NCBI RefSeq assembly: GCF_000296405.1
Contig: NZ_JH815192.1
Location: 243,607 to 287,720 of the forward strand
DNA from: Corynebacterium otitidis ATCC 51513
GTDB lineage: Bacteria > Actinomycetota > Actinomycetes > Mycobacteriales > Mycobacteriaceae
Length of the DNA stretch: 44,114 nt
Direction of reading: 5' to 3'
The translations under genes and the position numbers were made by a program. Of the stretch, positions 44,011 through 44,114 are shown one piece after another. Every line of letters starts with the position of its first letter. Within the stretch, counting starts at the first letter, position 1. Under the pieces are notes generated by a model, which was given only the letters and a program-made list of their open reading frames with translations, made no database searches and had not been told where the DNA came from.

Positions 44011-44043
44011 GAGTGTGGAGTTCTCCCTGGTCGACTGGCCGGT

Positions 44044-44114
44044 CTAGCGGCGGGGGTAGCTGCCCCGCCGGCCGGCGCCGGCGGCCGCCGGCGAGCTCGC
44101 GCGGCGGCGCCTGG
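44044..44114 (-). CDS. ftsW: FtsW C-terminal fragment (5' end outside window)
   Basis: Twenty-three codons of a leftward frame end at TAG (44044-44046), 33 nt before murG. The visible end is basic and Ala/Gly-rich, finishing AGAGRRGSYPRR, which resembles disordered tails of actinobacterial FtsW. Together with its position directly upstream of murG in the dcw cluster, this supports FtsW, the lipid-II polymerising SEDS protein. No catalytic part is in the window, so the identity is mostly positional. Confidence 0.6.
   Translation of the reverse strand, partial: RRRRASSPAAAGAGRRGSYPRR

Overview
This window is a very GC-rich actinobacterial chromosome segment that fits the genus Corynebacterium. 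The genus call rests on gene order. It carries hisD-hisC-hisB followed by a small membrane protein and an MFS permease, and the division cluster ftsW-murG-murC-ftsQ-ftsZ-pgeF-yggS-sepF-yggT-divIVA-(membrane protein)-ileS. Mycobacterial-type genes (Wag31/DivIVA, an MTB12-like lipoprotein, DUF2567) agree with this. No species is claimed.

Layout. 1-4883: a leftward histidine operon (hisDCB) with two downstream membrane-protein genes. 4884-7181: a rightward SLC13/DASS transporter, then an AT-rich island with one small membrane-protein gene. 7182-11116: a tandem YbjN protein, a convergent DUF2567 membrane protein, a TetR regulator and a DnaQ-like/BRCT protein whose exonuclease centre looks lost. 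11117-13582: gltS (Na+/glutamate symporter) translationally overlapped by a D-glutamate cyclase gene that seems to start at ATT. 13711-20017: leftward S4 protein, small membrane protein, yigZ, ilvA and dnaE. 20147-22486: nfeD and an SPFH/stomatin gene, split by an AT-rich gene of unknown function. 22607-24653: leftward small membrane protein, RluD-type pseudouridine synthase and lspA. 24758-28288: two lipoproteins, an asparaginase and an AlkB-like dioxygenase. 28480-29056: a type I-E-like CRISPR array with no cas genes in the window. 29120-34002: dinB and ileS, the latter behind an isoleucine T-box leader. 34286-44114: an acidic-tail membrane protein, divIVA and the dcw cluster, ending at the tail of ftsW.

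How the genes work together. From 44114 down to about 35200 the leftward genes make the lipid-II precursor (MurG, MurC), the divisome (FtsW, FtsQ, FtsZ, SepF) and the polar growth scaffold (DivIVA). The most striking point is that MurG and MurC are one uninterrupted 868-codon reading frame. GltS and the D-glutamate cyclase form a glutamate uptake/disposal pair. ilvA and ileS are both tied to isoleucine supply, and ileS has a clear T-box. AlkB, DinB and DnaE are DNA repair/replication functions, but nothing in the sequence joins them into one system.

A recurrent regulatory pattern is a TANNNT hexamer 6-8 nt before a start codon with no Shine-Dalgarno site. I see it before nine genes, which suggests leaderless mRNAs. 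Two low-GC patches (about 6470-7020 and 20600-21200) each hold an orphan gene and look horizontally acquired. No rRNA, tRNA, transposase or integrase was seen.
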